This document shows, one piece after another, positions 10,271-19,976 of a DNA stretch of 64,000 bases. The stretch spans positions 248,001 through 312,000 of the forward strand of contig CAWFXV010000032.1 of assembly GCA_963819885.1 (NCBI GenBank). Reading direction: 5' to 3'. Within the stretch, counting starts at the first letter, position 1, and each line of letters starts with the position of its first letter. Made by a program: the position numbers and the translations under genes. The notes under the pieces were generated by a model, which ran no database searches, had not been told where the DNA came from, and saw only the letters and a program-made list of their open reading frames with translations. Origin of the DNA: JACVRX01 sp963819885. Lineage in GTDB: Bacteria; Actinomycetota; Actinomycetes; Jiangellales; Jiangellaceae.

Positions 10271-11688
10271 TCGGCGCCCACCCCGTCCGGCACATCCGCG
10301 CCGCTGAAGCGGCGTTGATGGCCACCCTGCCCTCGGGCGCATTGATGCAACGAGCTGCTGCGGGCCTGGCCGCCCGATGCGCGCTGTTACTGGGCGGCCC
10401 ATATGGGGCTCGGGTCACGCTTCTCGTCGGCGCTGGAGACAATGGCGGTGACGCGTTGTTCGCCGGGGCTCGACTCGCGCGGCGCGGGGCCCGAGTGGAT
10501 GCCATCCTCATCCGGCCGGAGCGGGCCCACGAGAGCGGGCTTGCTGCCCTTCGTGGCGCCGGTGGGGCGGTGACGGACTGGCCGGTGCGTTCGGTGGCCG
10601 CCGCCGATCTGGTCATCGACGGACTCCTCGGGATCGGCGGTTCCGGCGGCCTGCGCAACGACGCCGCCCTGTTGGTCAAGCTCGCGGCCGAACAGGCCGG
10701 GCTGGTCGTCTCGGTGGACCTTCCCAGCGGCGTCGACGCCGATACGGGTGAGCTGCCCGGCGAGCACGTCGTCGCCGATGCCACCGTGACGTTCGGAACG
10801 CGCAAGGTCGCCTTGGTGGTGGACCCAGCGGCGGGAGCGGCCGGCCGGGTCGAGGACGTCGACATCGGCTTGGCGCCCTATCTGCCCAAGCCTCCGGTTG
10901 AGTTGCTGGAGCCGGCGGATGTGCGTGCATTGCTTCCCATCCCAGCGCGCGAGACCGACAAGTACGCCCGCGGCGTCGTGGGCGTCGTCGCTGGTTCGGC
11001 TCAGTACTCGGGGGCAGCCGTGCTGTCGAGCGGGGGTGCCGTCCGTGGCGGAGCCGGGATGGTCCGCTACGTCGGCCCGGACGAGGTCGTCCGCGCGGTG
11101 CAGGGCCGGTGGCCCGAGACGGTCGCCGGCCCCGGCCGGGTGCAGGCATGGGTCATCGGGCCGGGTCTGGGGACCGACGCGGGCGGTGGTCCGATGGTGG
11201 ACAAGGCATTGTCCGACGGGGTCCCCGTCGTCGTCGACGCCGACGGGCTGCGCTTCCTGCCGCAGCGGCTCGACGTGCCCGCCGTGCTGACGCCGCACGC
11301 GGGCGAGCTGGCGCGGATGCTGGGCACGACCCGCGAAGAGGTCGAAGCCCGTCGTCTTCATCACGTTACCGAGGCCGCCAACCGATGGAACGCCGTCGTC
11401 TTGCTCAAGGGCTCGACGACCCTCGTCGTCACCCCCGATGGACAGGTGCGGGCCAACCCGACGGGCACGCCGGCGCTGGCAACGGCCGGATCCGGCGACG
11501 TGCTCGCCGGTCTGACCGGCGCGCTGCTGGGTGCCGGTCTCGCACCCATCGACGCCGCCAGCGTGGCGGCGTACGTCCACGGCGTGGCAGGCCAGCTGGC
11601 CACGCGGTCGACGGCGTATCCGAGCGCGACGACCATCCTCGACGTCCTGCCGGACGCGCTGCACCGACTGGCCGACCGACAAGGCTGA
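10267..11688 (+). CDS. nnr: Bifunctional NAD(P)HX epimerase / ADP- or ATP-dependent NAD(P)HX dehydratase
   Basis: Repairs hydrated NADH and NADPH. The N-terminal YjeF domain (about 1-210) is the epimerase, with VGAGDNGGDALFAGARL and the SVDLPSGVDADTGE loop. The C-terminal YjeF/carbohydrate-kinase-like domain (about 225-473) is the dehydratase, with GSAQYSGAAVLSS, VIGPGLGTDAG, LTPHAGELARML and the NPTGTPALATAGSGDVLAG nucleotide site. GTG 10267 overlaps the acpS stop. The acpS-nnr-alr order is standard in actinobacteria. Confidence 0.95.
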   Translation: MIGAHPVRHIRAAEAALMATLPSGALMQRAAAGLAARCALLLGGPYGARVTLLVGAGDNGGDALFAGARLARRGARVDAILIRPERAHESGLAALRGAGGAVTDWPVRSVAAADLVIDGLLGIGGSGGLRNDAALLVKLAAEQAGLVVSVDLPSGVDADTGELPGEHVVADATVTFGTRKVALVVDPAAGAAGRVEDVDIGLAPYLPKPPVELLEPADVRALLPIPARETDKYARGVVGVVAGSAQYSGAAVLSSGGAVRGGAGMVRYVGPDEVVRAVQGRWPETVAGPGRVQAWVIGPGLGTDAGGGPMVDKALSDGVPVVVDADGLRFLPQRLDVPAVLTPHAGELARMLGTTREEVEARRLHHVTEAANRWNAVVLLKGSTTLVVTPDGQVRANPTGTPALATAGSGDVLAGLTGALLGAGLAPIDAASVAAYVHGVAGQLATRSTAYPSATTILDVLPDALHRLADRQG

Positions 11689-11694
11689 CAGAAT
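11689..11694 (+). promoter_or_regulatory. Probable -10 box of alr
   Basis: CAGAAT lies exactly six bases before the alr ATG at 11701, the spacing of a leaderless transcript. It overlaps the last base region of nnr, so alr can be made both by read-through and from its own start. Confidence 0.4.
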
Positions 11695-11700
11695 CGGCCC

Positions 11701-12867
11701 ATGAAGACGCCGGTCCCGCACGCAGAAGTGCGGGTCGATCTGACCGCAGTGCGCGACAACGTGGCCGAACTGCATGGTCGCGCGGTCGACGCCGAGGTGT
11801 TGGCCGTGGTGAAAGCCGACGGCTACGGCCACGGCCTGGTCCCCTCGGCCCGAGCCGCCCTGGCCGGCGGGGCGACCTGGCTCGGTACCGCCGTGCTGGC
11901 CGAGGCGCTCCAACTGCGCGCCGCCGGCATTTCGAACCGGATATTGGCTTGGCTCGCTGCGCCAGGCGAGCGTTGGGGCGAGGCGATATCTGCCGATGTC
12001 GACGTGTCCGCCGCCGCGGTTTGGGCCGTCGAGGAGATCGCCGCGGCGGCCAGAGACATCGGGCGGCCGGCCCGCCTGCACCTCAAGGTCGACTCCGGGT
12101 TGGGCCGCTCCGGCGCGACCGTACCCGACTGGCCCGGCCTGGTCGACACGGCGCTCAAAGCCGAAGCCGAGGGGGTCGTCGAGGTCGTCGGGCTGTGGTC
12201 ACATTTCGCGATCGCCGATGCGCCTGCGCACCCGACGGTGGCCCGTCAGCTCGGGGTGTTTCAGGACGCCGTCGCGTTCGCAGAGGCCCGGGGCGTCATT
12301 CCCGAGGTGCGTCATCTGGCCAATTCGGCCGCCACGCTGACCCTGCCGCATACGCACTTCGACCTGGTCCGGCCCGGCTTGGCCGTGTACGGACTGTCGC
12401 CGGTGCCCGATCAGGCAGCCCCGGCCGATCTCGGCCTCCGCCCAGCGATGTCGGTCCGAGCGCGGCTGTCGTTGGTCAAGCGCGTGGACGCTGGTCAGGG
12501 CGTCTCCTACGGCCACGCCTACGTCACTGACCGGATGACCAGCCTGGGACTCGTCCCGCTGGGATACGCCGACGGTGTTCCCCGGCATGCCTCGTCCGGC
12601 GAGGGCGGACGGGGGGCACCGGTGCTGGCAGCGGGCCGGGTGCGTCCGGTAGCGGGCCGAGTGTGCATGGACCAGTTCGTGGTCGACCTCGGCGCTGACG
12701 AAGCGCACGCCGGAGACGAGGTCGTTCTGTTCGGTGACGGTGTCGGCGGCGAACCAACGGCACAGGACTGGGCCGATGCCTGCGGCACGATCTCGTACGA
12801 GATCGTCACGCGGTTCGGTCCACGCTTGCCGCGCGCATACGTCGGCACGGAGGAGATCGGCCGGTGA
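11701..12867 (+). CDS. alr: Alanine racemase
   Basis: PLP enzyme that interconverts L- and D-alanine and so supplies D-alanine for peptidoglycan. The PLP lysine is Lys38 in LAVVKADGYGHG, and the second catalytic residue is the Tyr of GQGVSYGHAYVT. GRVCMDQFVVDLG and CGTISYEIVTRFGPRLPR complete the family pattern. Length 388 is typical. The stop overlaps the next gene as GTGA, so alr, the hydrolase and tsaE form a coupled set. Confidence 0.96.
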   Translation: MKTPVPHAEVRVDLTAVRDNVAELHGRAVDAEVLAVVKADGYGHGLVPSARAALAGGATWLGTAVLAEALQLRAAGISNRILAWLAAPGERWGEAISADVDVSAAAVWAVEEIAAAARDIGRPARLHLKVDSGLGRSGATVPDWPGLVDTALKAEAEGVVEVVGLWSHFAIADAPAHPTVARQLGVFQDAVAFAEARGVIPEVRHLANSAATLTLPHTHFDLVRPGLAVYGLSPVPDQAAPADLGLRPAMSVRARLSLVKRVDAGQGVSYGHAYVTDRMTSLGLVPLGYADGVPRHASSGEGGRGAPVLAAGRVRPVAGRVCMDQFVVDLGADEAHAGDEVVLFGDGVGGEPTAQDWADACGTISYEIVTRFGPRLPRAYVGTEEIGR

Positions 12868-13961
12868 GCCGACTGGTATCGGCCGGCCGCGCAGCTGGTT
12901 CGGTAGGCGCTGCGCTGGGCGTGGCGGCGGTCGGCGCCGCCGTCGGCTTCGCGGCTGAGCGGTACGTCGTCGGCCGGTCGCTTCGGGGTGACGACCCGTA
13001 CGCCGAGGAGAAGTTCGGGTCGCTTCGCGGTGTCCCGAAGACGGTCGAGACCGCCGATGGGGTCCTACTGCACGTGGAGGTCGACGGCGACACGAGCACG
13101 TCGCCACTGACGGTGGTGTTCACGCATGGATACGCGCTGAACCAGGACAGCTGGCATTTCCAGCGCCGCGATCTCGCGGGGCGAGCCCGGCTGGTCTTCT
13201 GGGATCAGCGTTCACACGGGCGCTCGGGCCGCGCTCCCGAGGGCAGCGTGACGTTCGAGCGGCTGGGCCGAGACCTCGGCGAAGTGATCGACCAGGTCGT
13301 GCCCGACGGCCCGCTGGTGCTGGTCGGCCACTCGATGGGAGGCATGACGGTCCTGGCCCTGGCCGCGACTCGGCCTGACGTTTTCCGCGACCGCGTCGGC
13401 GGCGTTGCCCTGATCTCGACCAGCGCTCACCTTGACCGGGTTTCGCTCGGCCTGCCCGGTCCGTTGGGCCGCCTCACCCATCGGGCGGCTCCGGGTGTGG
13501 TGGCCGCGCTGGCCCGTCGGCCAGAACTGGTCGAGCGCGGCCGCCGGGCCGGCAGCGACCTTGGCTACGTGCTCACTCGCCGCTACTCGTTCGTCCAGGG
13601 CGGCTCGCCGGCTCTGGTGGAGTTCACCGCGTCGATGAATGCCTCGACGCCGATCGAGGTGATCGCGGAGTTCCTGTCCGTGTTCTCCGACCACGACGAG
13701 CGCGCAGCCTTGCGAGCGTTCGGCGACATGCCGGTGCTGGTCGTTGGTGCCGTCGGTGACCTGCTGACCCCGGTCGAGCACAGCCGGGAGTTGGCTGAAC
13801 AGCTGCCCGGAGCGTCGTACGTCGAGGTGGCCGACGCCGGCCACATGGTGCTGTTCGAACGGCACGACGTGGTGACGGCGCAGCTCGCCGAACTGCTGAA
13901 CAGGGTCGAGGCCGGCTTACCCAAGCGACGAGGGGCACGCCGGTGGTGGCGGCAACGGTGA
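12864..13961 (+). CDS. Alpha/beta hydrolase, membrane-anchored N-terminus
   Basis: Hydrolase of unknown substrate that sits between alr and tsaE in many actinobacteria. The first 40 residues contain an alanine/glycine-rich hydrophobic stretch that is a likely membrane anchor or uncleaved signal. The catalytic domain shows the nucleophile elbow GHSMGGM, an oxyanion loop FTHGYALNQDSW, a late Asp in VVGAVGDLLTPVEHS and the catalytic His in DAGHMVLFE. A basic C-terminus (KRRGARRWWRQR) ends the 365-residue protein. GTG start overlaps alr; its end overlaps tsaE. The context is conserved but gives no substrate. Confidence 0.88.
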   Translation: MSRLVSAGRAAGSVGAALGVAAVGAAVGFAAERYVVGRSLRGDDPYAEEKFGSLRGVPKTVETADGVLLHVEVDGDTSTSPLTVVFTHGYALNQDSWHFQRRDLAGRARLVFWDQRSHGRSGRAPEGSVTFERLGRDLGEVIDQVVPDGPLVLVGHSMGGMTVLALAATRPDVFRDRVGGVALISTSAHLDRVSLGLPGPLGRLTHRAAPGVVAALARRPELVERGRRAGSDLGYVLTRRYSFVQGGSPALVEFTASMNASTPIEVIAEFLSVFSDHDERAALRAFGDMPVLVVGAVGDLLTPVEHSRELAEQLPGASYVEVADAGHMVLFERHDVVTAQLAELLNRVEAGLPKRRGARRWWRQR

Positions 13962-14428
13962 GCCGGTCGGCCCGGCTGAAAATCCCCGATCCGGAGGCGA
14001 TGCGCGCTTTGGGCGAACGCATCGCCTCCTCGTTGAGGGCAGGGGATCTGGTCTTGGTGGGGGGAGAGCTCGGCGCCGGCAAGACGACGTTCGCCCAAGG
14101 CGTCGGCGCCGGTCTCGGGGTACGAGGACCGGTCACCTCCCCGACGTTCGTGATCGCCCGGGTTCACCCGTCGCTGTCCGGCGGCCCGCCGCTCGTGCAC
14201 GCCGACGCCTACCGCCTACGGGGCTGGGCCGAGCTCGAAGACCTTGACCTGGAAGCGACCCTGGATCAGGCCGTCACGGTCGTCGAATGGGGCGAAGGGT
14301 TGGCCGAGGGGCTGGGACCGGACCGGCTCGAGGTGCACATCCATCGCAGCGAGGGTGCTGACCTCGGCGAGGTCCGCGAGGTGCAGATCACGCCGGTCGG
14401 TGACCGGTGGACTGGAGTCGCCCTCTAG
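13958..14428 (+). CDS. tsaE: tRNA t6A biosynthesis ATPase TsaE
   Basis: ATPase partner of TsaB and TsaD in making N6-threonylcarbamoyl-adenosine at position 37 of ANN-decoding tRNAs. The P-loop is GELGAGKTTFAQG, followed by GPVTSPTFVIARVH, HADAYRL and VVEWGEGL, all TsaE marks. I take GTG 13958, which overlaps the hydrolase stop as GTGA; GTG 13943 in the same frame is the alternative. 211 bases without a gene follow before tsaB. Confidence 0.94.
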   Translation: MSRSARLKIPDPEAMRALGERIASSLRAGDLVLVGGELGAGKTTFAQGVGAGLGVRGPVTSPTFVIARVHPSLSGGPPLVHADAYRLRGWAELEDLDLEATLDQAVTVVEWGEGLAEGLGPDRLEVHIHRSEGADLGEVREVQITPVGDRWTGVAL

Positions 14429-14627
14429 TGTGTCGGGCTCGCAGCCGACGCCGCTCGACCCGGCCGCTGGGAGCCAGCTGGGTTCCACGGGCCGGTACAC
14501 GCTCGATATTTCGCCATTGGCACGCTGGCCGGTGGTGTATGGCACGTTGCAGCGTCGCTGGAGCGCCCGGCTTGACCCAGTTTGTGGAGCAGCTGAGCGC
14601 GCCAATTCGCCGGCGGTGGCTTCCCCG

Positions 14628-14633
14628 TAGCCT
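14628..14633 (+). promoter_or_regulatory. -10 box of tsaB (leaderless)
   Basis: TAGCCT followed by six bases and then the tsaB GTG. This places the transcription start at the start codon. The preceding gap 14429-14627 shows nothing else I can identify. Confidence 0.55.
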
Positions 14634-14639
14634 GGGCCC

Positions 14640-15272
14640 GTGCTGCTCGCTCTCGACACCGCGACGCCGGCAGTCACGGTGGCGCTACATGATGGCGAGC
14701 GCGTGGTTGCGGAGTCGACGATCGTCGACGCTCGCCGGCACACGGAACTTCTCGGGCCGGCGATAGTCGACCTGCTCGACTCCGCCGGTGTGGACCGCCG
14801 ACAGCTGACGGAGATCGCCGTCGGGGTTGGTCCGGGACCCTTCACCGGGTTGCGGATCGGTCTGGTCACCGCACGGATGCTCGGGTACGTCCTCGCCATC
14901 CCGGCGTATGGCGTGTGCAGTCTCGACGTGGTGGCGCGCGGCGTCTCCGTCCAAGGCCCGTTCGCCGTCGCGACCGATGCCCGGCGGAGGGAGGTCTACT
15001 GGGCCACGTATGACGAAGCCGGGCGCCGGACGGTAGGGCCCGAGGTCGTGGCTCCCTCCACGGTCGCGACCGATCTGCCGGTGGCCGGAGCGGGTCCTCG
15101 GCTTTACCCGGAAGCCTTCACCAACCCGGTCGCACCGCAGTTTCCGAGCGCTGGTGACCTGGCGGTCGCCCTGGCAGATCACCACGTGCAGATTCTGCCC
15201 GCTCAGCCGATCTACCTCCGGCGACCCGATGCGCGGCCGCCGGCCGGGCGCAAACCGGTCCTTTCGCGGTGA
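14640..15272 (+). CDS. tsaB: tRNA t6A biosynthesis protein TsaB
   Basis: Non-catalytic Kae1-like partner that dimerises with TsaD for t6A synthesis. The N-terminal actin-like fold shows LLALDTATPAVTVALHDG, RHTELLGPAI and the signature GVGPGPFTGLRIGL. The 210-residue length is typical. Start GTG 14640 is supported by the -10 box six bases upstream. Its stop overlaps the rimI start as GTGA. Confidence 0.94.
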   Translation: MLLALDTATPAVTVALHDGERVVAESTIVDARRHTELLGPAIVDLLDSAGVDRRQLTEIAVGVGPGPFTGLRIGLVTARMLGYVLAIPAYGVCSLDVVARGVSVQGPFAVATDARRREVYWATYDEAGRRTVGPEVVAPSTVATDLPVAGAGPRLYPEAFTNPVAPQFPSAGDLAVALADHHVQILPAQPIYLRRPDARPPAGRKPVLSR

Positions 15273-15730
15273 CGCTACGGTTGCGCCCGATGCGCGCCGC
15301 CGACGTGGACGCGCTCGTGCCCCTGGCGCAGACACTGTTTGCCAACGATCCGCCGTGGTCGGCTGAGCATTTCGAGTCCGAGCTCGCCGGCGTTCCGCAG
15401 ACGCGTTGGTATGTCGTCGCTGAGTTCGACGGCGATCTGGCCGGTTATGCAGGGCTGATGGCCACTGGGGACACCGCAGACGTCCAGACCTTGGCCGTGG
15501 CGCCGGAACATCAGCGGCGCCGGATCGGGACGACCTTGCTCACAGCGCTCGTCGACGAGGCGATCCGGCGTGGTGTCAGCACAGTGCTTCTCGAGGTCCG
15601 GGCGGACAACGCGGCCGCGCTCGCGCTCTATCGTCGGCACGGGTTCGAGCAGATCTCCCGTCGGCGCGGCTACTACGACGGCGGTCGTATCGATGCCGTG
15701 GTTCTGCGCCGCGTCCTTTCAGCCCGCTGA
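15269..15730 (+). CDS. rimI: Ribosomal-protein-alanine N-acetyltransferase
   Basis: GNAT-family acetyltransferase, by family and context acetylating the N-terminus of ribosomal protein S18 (and possibly other proteins). The acetyl-CoA site is visible as VQTLAVAPEHQRRRIGTTLL, followed by LEVRADNAAALALYRRHGFE and RRGYYDGGRIDAVVL, the classical RimI end. The 153-residue product overlaps tsaB by four bases. In most actinobacteria tsaD follows directly; here a toxin-antitoxin-like pair is inserted. Confidence 0.92.
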   Translation: MTLRLRPMRAADVDALVPLAQTLFANDPPWSAEHFESELAGVPQTRWYVVAEFDGDLAGYAGLMATGDTADVQTLAVAPEHQRRRIGTTLLTALVDEAIRRGVSTVLLEVRADNAAALALYRRHGFEQISRRRGYYDGGRIDAVVLRRVLSAR

Positions 15731-15742
15731 TATGCCCGATGC

Positions 15743-15748
15743 TATCGT
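15743..15748 (+). promoter_or_regulatory. -10 box of the HTH-nucleotidyltransferase gene
   Basis: TATCGT with seven bases to the in-frame GTG at 15756, the leaderless spacing. Because the downstream protein has a DNA-binding domain, this box is a candidate autoregulated promoter. Confidence 0.45.
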
Positions 15749-15755
15749 CGAAATT

Positions 15756-16214
15756 GTGGACGAGTCGCCAGGCAGTCGAGTCAAGCGCGCACGTGAACGT
15801 GCCGGGCTGAGCCAGCGCGAGCTGGCCCGCCGCGCGGGGATTCATCAGCCCAACGTGTCGGAGATAGAGAGTGGGCGAGTGGTCCCGGGCGAGCCGACGC
15901 TCCGGCGCTTACTGGAGGCAGCCCGCGTGCGCCCGTCGGTCATGTTGGCCCGTAACCGCGAACGCGTTCGGCAGATTGTCGCCGAGCACCGCGGTGCTCG
16001 GCCGCGGGTGTTCGGCTCGGTTGCGCGGTGGAGTGACCATGACGAGTCAGACCTGGATTTGCTGGTGGCTTTCGAACCTGGAGCGGACCTACTGGATGCG
16101 GTCGCCATGTCGATGGACTTGGAAGACCTGCTCGGCGTCCATGTCGACATCGTGAGTGACCGCAGGGACAGCGCGGTGATCCGACGAGCTCAGGCGGAAG
16201 CCGTGCCAGTGTGA
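15756..16214 (+). CDS. HTH (Xre-type) fused to MNT nucleotidyltransferase, probable antitoxin
   Basis: Predicted antitoxin of a type VII (MntA/HepT-like) toxin-antitoxin pair, in which the nucleotidyltransferase AMPylates the HEPN toxin. Residues about 7-60 form a Cro/Xre helix-turn-helix (RERAGLSQRELARRAG, HQPNVSEIESGRVVPGEPT). Residues about 85-150 are an MNT domain with the signature FGSVARWSDHDESDLDLLV, i.e. GSxAR followed by the metal-binding SDxDL pair, then VHVDIVSD. The start is GTG 15756, supported by its -10 box; ATG 15732 is the alternative. It overlaps the HEPN gene by four bases. It lies between rimI and tsaD. Confidence 0.85.
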   Translation: MDESPGSRVKRARERAGLSQRELARRAGIHQPNVSEIESGRVVPGEPTLRRLLEAARVRPSVMLARNRERVRQIVAEHRGARPRVFGSVARWSDHDESDLDLLVAFEPGADLLDAVAMSMDLEDLLGVHVDIVSDRRDSAVIRRAQAEAVPV

Positions 16215-16547
16215 CAGGCGAGAGAACGGCGCGGATACTCGACGATCTGGACCAGATCAAGAGATCGGCCCAACGCATCATCGACAAAGGCGAAGATGCT
16301 TTCTTCGACCTTAACGATGACATACTCCGCCGAGCTGCCCGATCGGTCGTCCTCGACTTCTCCTCCGCCGTCGACCGCCTTGACGATGAACGTGAGGCAG
16401 CGGCATCCGGACATCCCGTGGCGGGCGATCCGGGGAGCCCGCAATGTCGTCGCCCATCAGTATCGCGACGTCCAAGACGACTTGATCTGGACCATGCTGT
16501 CTGCATCGCTGCCAGATGTCGTGCGTCGCCTTCGAGGCGACCCCTGA
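16211..16547 (+). pseudogene. HepT-like HEPN (DUF86) toxin, single frameshift
   Basis: Would-be RNase toxin partner of the preceding antitoxin. The N-terminal half (TGERTARILDDLDQIKRSA to FSSAVDRLDDE) is read from GTG 16211. At about 16391 one extra base shifts the frame, after which RQRHPDIPWRAIRGARNVVAHQY continues to the stop at 16547. The second half contains the HepT catalytic signature RX4HXY as RNVVAHQY. Removing the C at 16391 joins the halves into a normal protein of about 111 residues. As written the toxin is dead; a sequencing error is the main alternative. Confidence 0.8.
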
Positions 16548-16595
16548 TCTGGTGCTCAGCCGGAGGGCCGCGGACGGCATGACAGCATCGACGTC

Positions 16596-17645
16596 GTGTT
16601 CGCCGACCTGCCCCTCGTTCTCGGGATCGAGACGTCGTGCGACGAGACGGGCATCGGACTGGTGCGGGGACACCAGCTCCTCGCCGACGCCGTCGCGAGC
16701 TCGGTGGACGAGCACGCGCGGTTCGGTGGAGTTGTGCCGGAGGTTGCCAGCCGGGCGCACCTCGAGGCGATCGTCCCCACCGTCGAAAGAGCATGTCGAA
16801 CCGCCGATGTCCAGCTGGCCCAAGTGGACGCCGTCGCGGTGACGAGCGGGCCAGGCTTGGCCGGCGCACTGATGGTCGGGGTGTCCGCTGCGAAGGCCTT
16901 GGCGGTCGGGCTGGGGGTGCCGCTCTACGGGGTCAACCACCTGGCAGCCCACGTCGCCGTCGACCAGCTCGAACACGGAAAACTGCCGGAACCGACCGTC
17001 GCGCTGCTGGTCTCCGGGGGGCATTCCTCGTTGCTCCTCGTCGAAGACGTCACCGGCGACGTCGAGCCGCTGGGAGCGACCATCGACGATGCGGCTGGGG
17101 AGGCGTTCGACAAAGTGGCGCGGTTGCTGGGGATGCCGTTCCCCGGCGGCCCTCCCCTGGACCAGGCAGCCCAGAACGGCGACCGGTCGGCGATCAATTT
17201 CCCCCGCGGCCTGACCGGGCCACGGGACATGCAGCGGCACCGGTTCGACTTCTCCTTCTCCGGGCTGAAGACCGCGGTGGCCCGATGGGTCGAGGCGCGG
17301 GAGCTTTCCGGTGAACCGGTGCCAGTCGAAGACGTAGCGGCGGCCTTCCAGGAAGCAGTCGCCGACGTCCTCACCCGCAAGGCAGTGCTGGCATGCCGCG
17401 AGTGCGGCGTCCCTGCATTGTTGATCGGCGGTGGCGTGGCGGCGAACTCGCGGCTTCGGGCGCTCGCCGCCGAAAGATGCATGGCCGCCGGTGTCGAGCT
17501 GCGGGTGCCGCGGCCAGGGTTGTGTACGGACAACGGCGCGATGGTGGCCGCGTTGGGCGCAGAGATCGTGGCGCGAGGCTGGCCGCCGAGCCCGCTCGAC
17601 CTCGCCGCGGACTCGTCCATGCCAGTGACCGACGTACTGGTTTGA
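16596..17645 (+). CDS. tsaD: tRNA t6A threonylcarbamoyltransferase TsaD
   Basis: Catalytic subunit that moves the threonylcarbamoyl group to A37 of tRNA. The N-terminus has GIETSCDETGIGLV, then the metal-binding VNHLAAHVAVD (HxxxH), LLVSGGHSSLLLV, GEAFDKVARLLGMPFPGGP and the late CTDNGAMVAALG with the third metal ligand. Length 349 fits the bacterial family. GTG 16596 lies 48 bases after the broken HEPN gene. TsaB, TsaD and TsaE all occur here; TsaC is not in the window. Confidence 0.95.
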   Translation: MFADLPLVLGIETSCDETGIGLVRGHQLLADAVASSVDEHARFGGVVPEVASRAHLEAIVPTVERACRTADVQLAQVDAVAVTSGPGLAGALMVGVSAAKALAVGLGVPLYGVNHLAAHVAVDQLEHGKLPEPTVALLVSGGHSSLLLVEDVTGDVEPLGATIDDAAGEAFDKVARLLGMPFPGGPPLDQAAQNGDRSAINFPRGLTGPRDMQRHRFDFSFSGLKTAVARWVEARELSGEPVPVEDVAAAFQEAVADVLTRKAVLACRECGVPALLIGGGVAANSRLRALAAERCMAAGVELRVPRPGLCTDNGAMVAALGAEIVARGWPPSPLDLAADSSMPVTDVLV

Positions 17646-17726
17646 CCGACTGGTCCTGGCCCGCGACCGGGCGCTCGCCGGCGACCCGCACGAGCAGGGT
17701 GGGGCTGAACTGCGAGGGCCCCGCCG

Positions 17727-17753
17727 TTGGCACTCGGCCCCGCAGAGTGCTAG
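17727..17753. promoter_or_regulatory. CIRCE element 1 (HrcA operator)
   Basis: TTGGCACTC-N9-GAGTGCTAG matches the CIRCE consensus TTAGCACTC-N9-GAGTGCTAA with one mismatch in each half. It lies 124 bases before groES and indicates heat-shock control by the HrcA repressor. Confidence 0.9.
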
Positions 17754-17761
17754 GTTTCGAG

Positions 17762-17788
17762 TTGGCACACCCCTAGGGAGAGTGCCAA
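17762..17788. promoter_or_regulatory. CIRCE element 2 (HrcA operator)
   Basis: TTGGCACAC-N9-GAGTGCCAA, a second CIRCE copy eight bases after the first. Tandem CIRCE elements before groES are known from other actinobacteria. Confidence 0.85.
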
Positions 17789-17876
17789 CCTGGCCCGGCC
17801 CACCGGCACCCGCGACGACGGTGGACAGGCCATGCCAAGCAAACCCGTGACATCCCGCGAAAGGGGAGGTCAGCAA

Positions 17877-18176
17877 GTGTCGGTCTCCATCAAGCCGCTC
17901 GAGGACCGGATCGTGGTCAAGCCGCTAGACGCGGAGCAGACCACGGCCTCCGGGCTTGTCATCCCTGACACCGCCAAGGAGAAGCCGCAGGAGGGTGAGG
18001 TACTCGCCATCGGCGACGGGCGTTGGGACGACGCCGGCTCAAAGCGCATCCCGCTCGACGTCGCCGTGGGCGACAAGGTTCTGTACTCCAAGTACGGCGG
18101 CACCGAGGTCAAGTACGACGGCGAGGATCTGCTCATCCTCTCCGGACGCGACGTGCTCGCCGTCATCGCCAAGTGA
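17877..18176 (+). CDS. groES: Co-chaperonin GroES
   Basis: Ten-kilodalton lid of the GroEL folding chamber. The 99-residue product contains KPLEDRIVVKPLDAEQTT, the mobile loop TASGLVIPDTAKEKPQEGEV and GDKVLYSKYGGTEVKYDGED. GTG 17877 is chosen because AGGGGAGGT lies just upstream and because MSVSIKPLEDR is the normal N-terminus; the open frame reaches back to 17832. Two CIRCE operators precede it and groEL follows after 92 bases. Confidence 0.96.
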   Translation: MSVSIKPLEDRIVVKPLDAEQTTASGLVIPDTAKEKPQEGEVLAIGDGRWDDAGSKRIPLDVAVGDKVLYSKYGGTEVKYDGEDLLILSGRDVLAVIAK

Positions 18177-18268
18177 CCCGCTGACAACATCGTGGTAGCC
18201 GGCGCCCCGGCGCAGTTCCGCTAGCCGGAGCTGCCCGGGGCGTCCGCATTTCGAAAGGACTTCGTTTC

Positions 18269-19894
<1,626 letters not shown>

Positions 19895-19964
19895 CGTTCT
19901 CTGCTCGCCCTCTCTTCCGCCGCGACCTTCATCGGCGACGGTGCCGCCACCCATGGCATGGCCG

Positions 19965-19970
19965 TACCGT
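19965..19970 (+). promoter_or_regulatory. -10 box of the aminotransferase gene (leaderless)
   Basis: TACCGT followed by six bases and then GTG 19977. It supports this start over the open frame reaching 19941. Confidence 0.5.
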
Positions 19971-19976
19971 GAGCGC

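Noticed and set aside
10387..12081. 564-residue antisense frame over nnr and alr
   Set aside because: It spans two certain genes and has no family features.
14429..14627. Possible small gene in the tsaE-tsaB gap
   Set aside because: Open frames there lack start signals and overlap tsaB out of frame.
16311..17876. 521-residue antisense frame over tsaD
   Set aside because: tsaD is unambiguous, and the antisense product also runs through the CIRCE operators.
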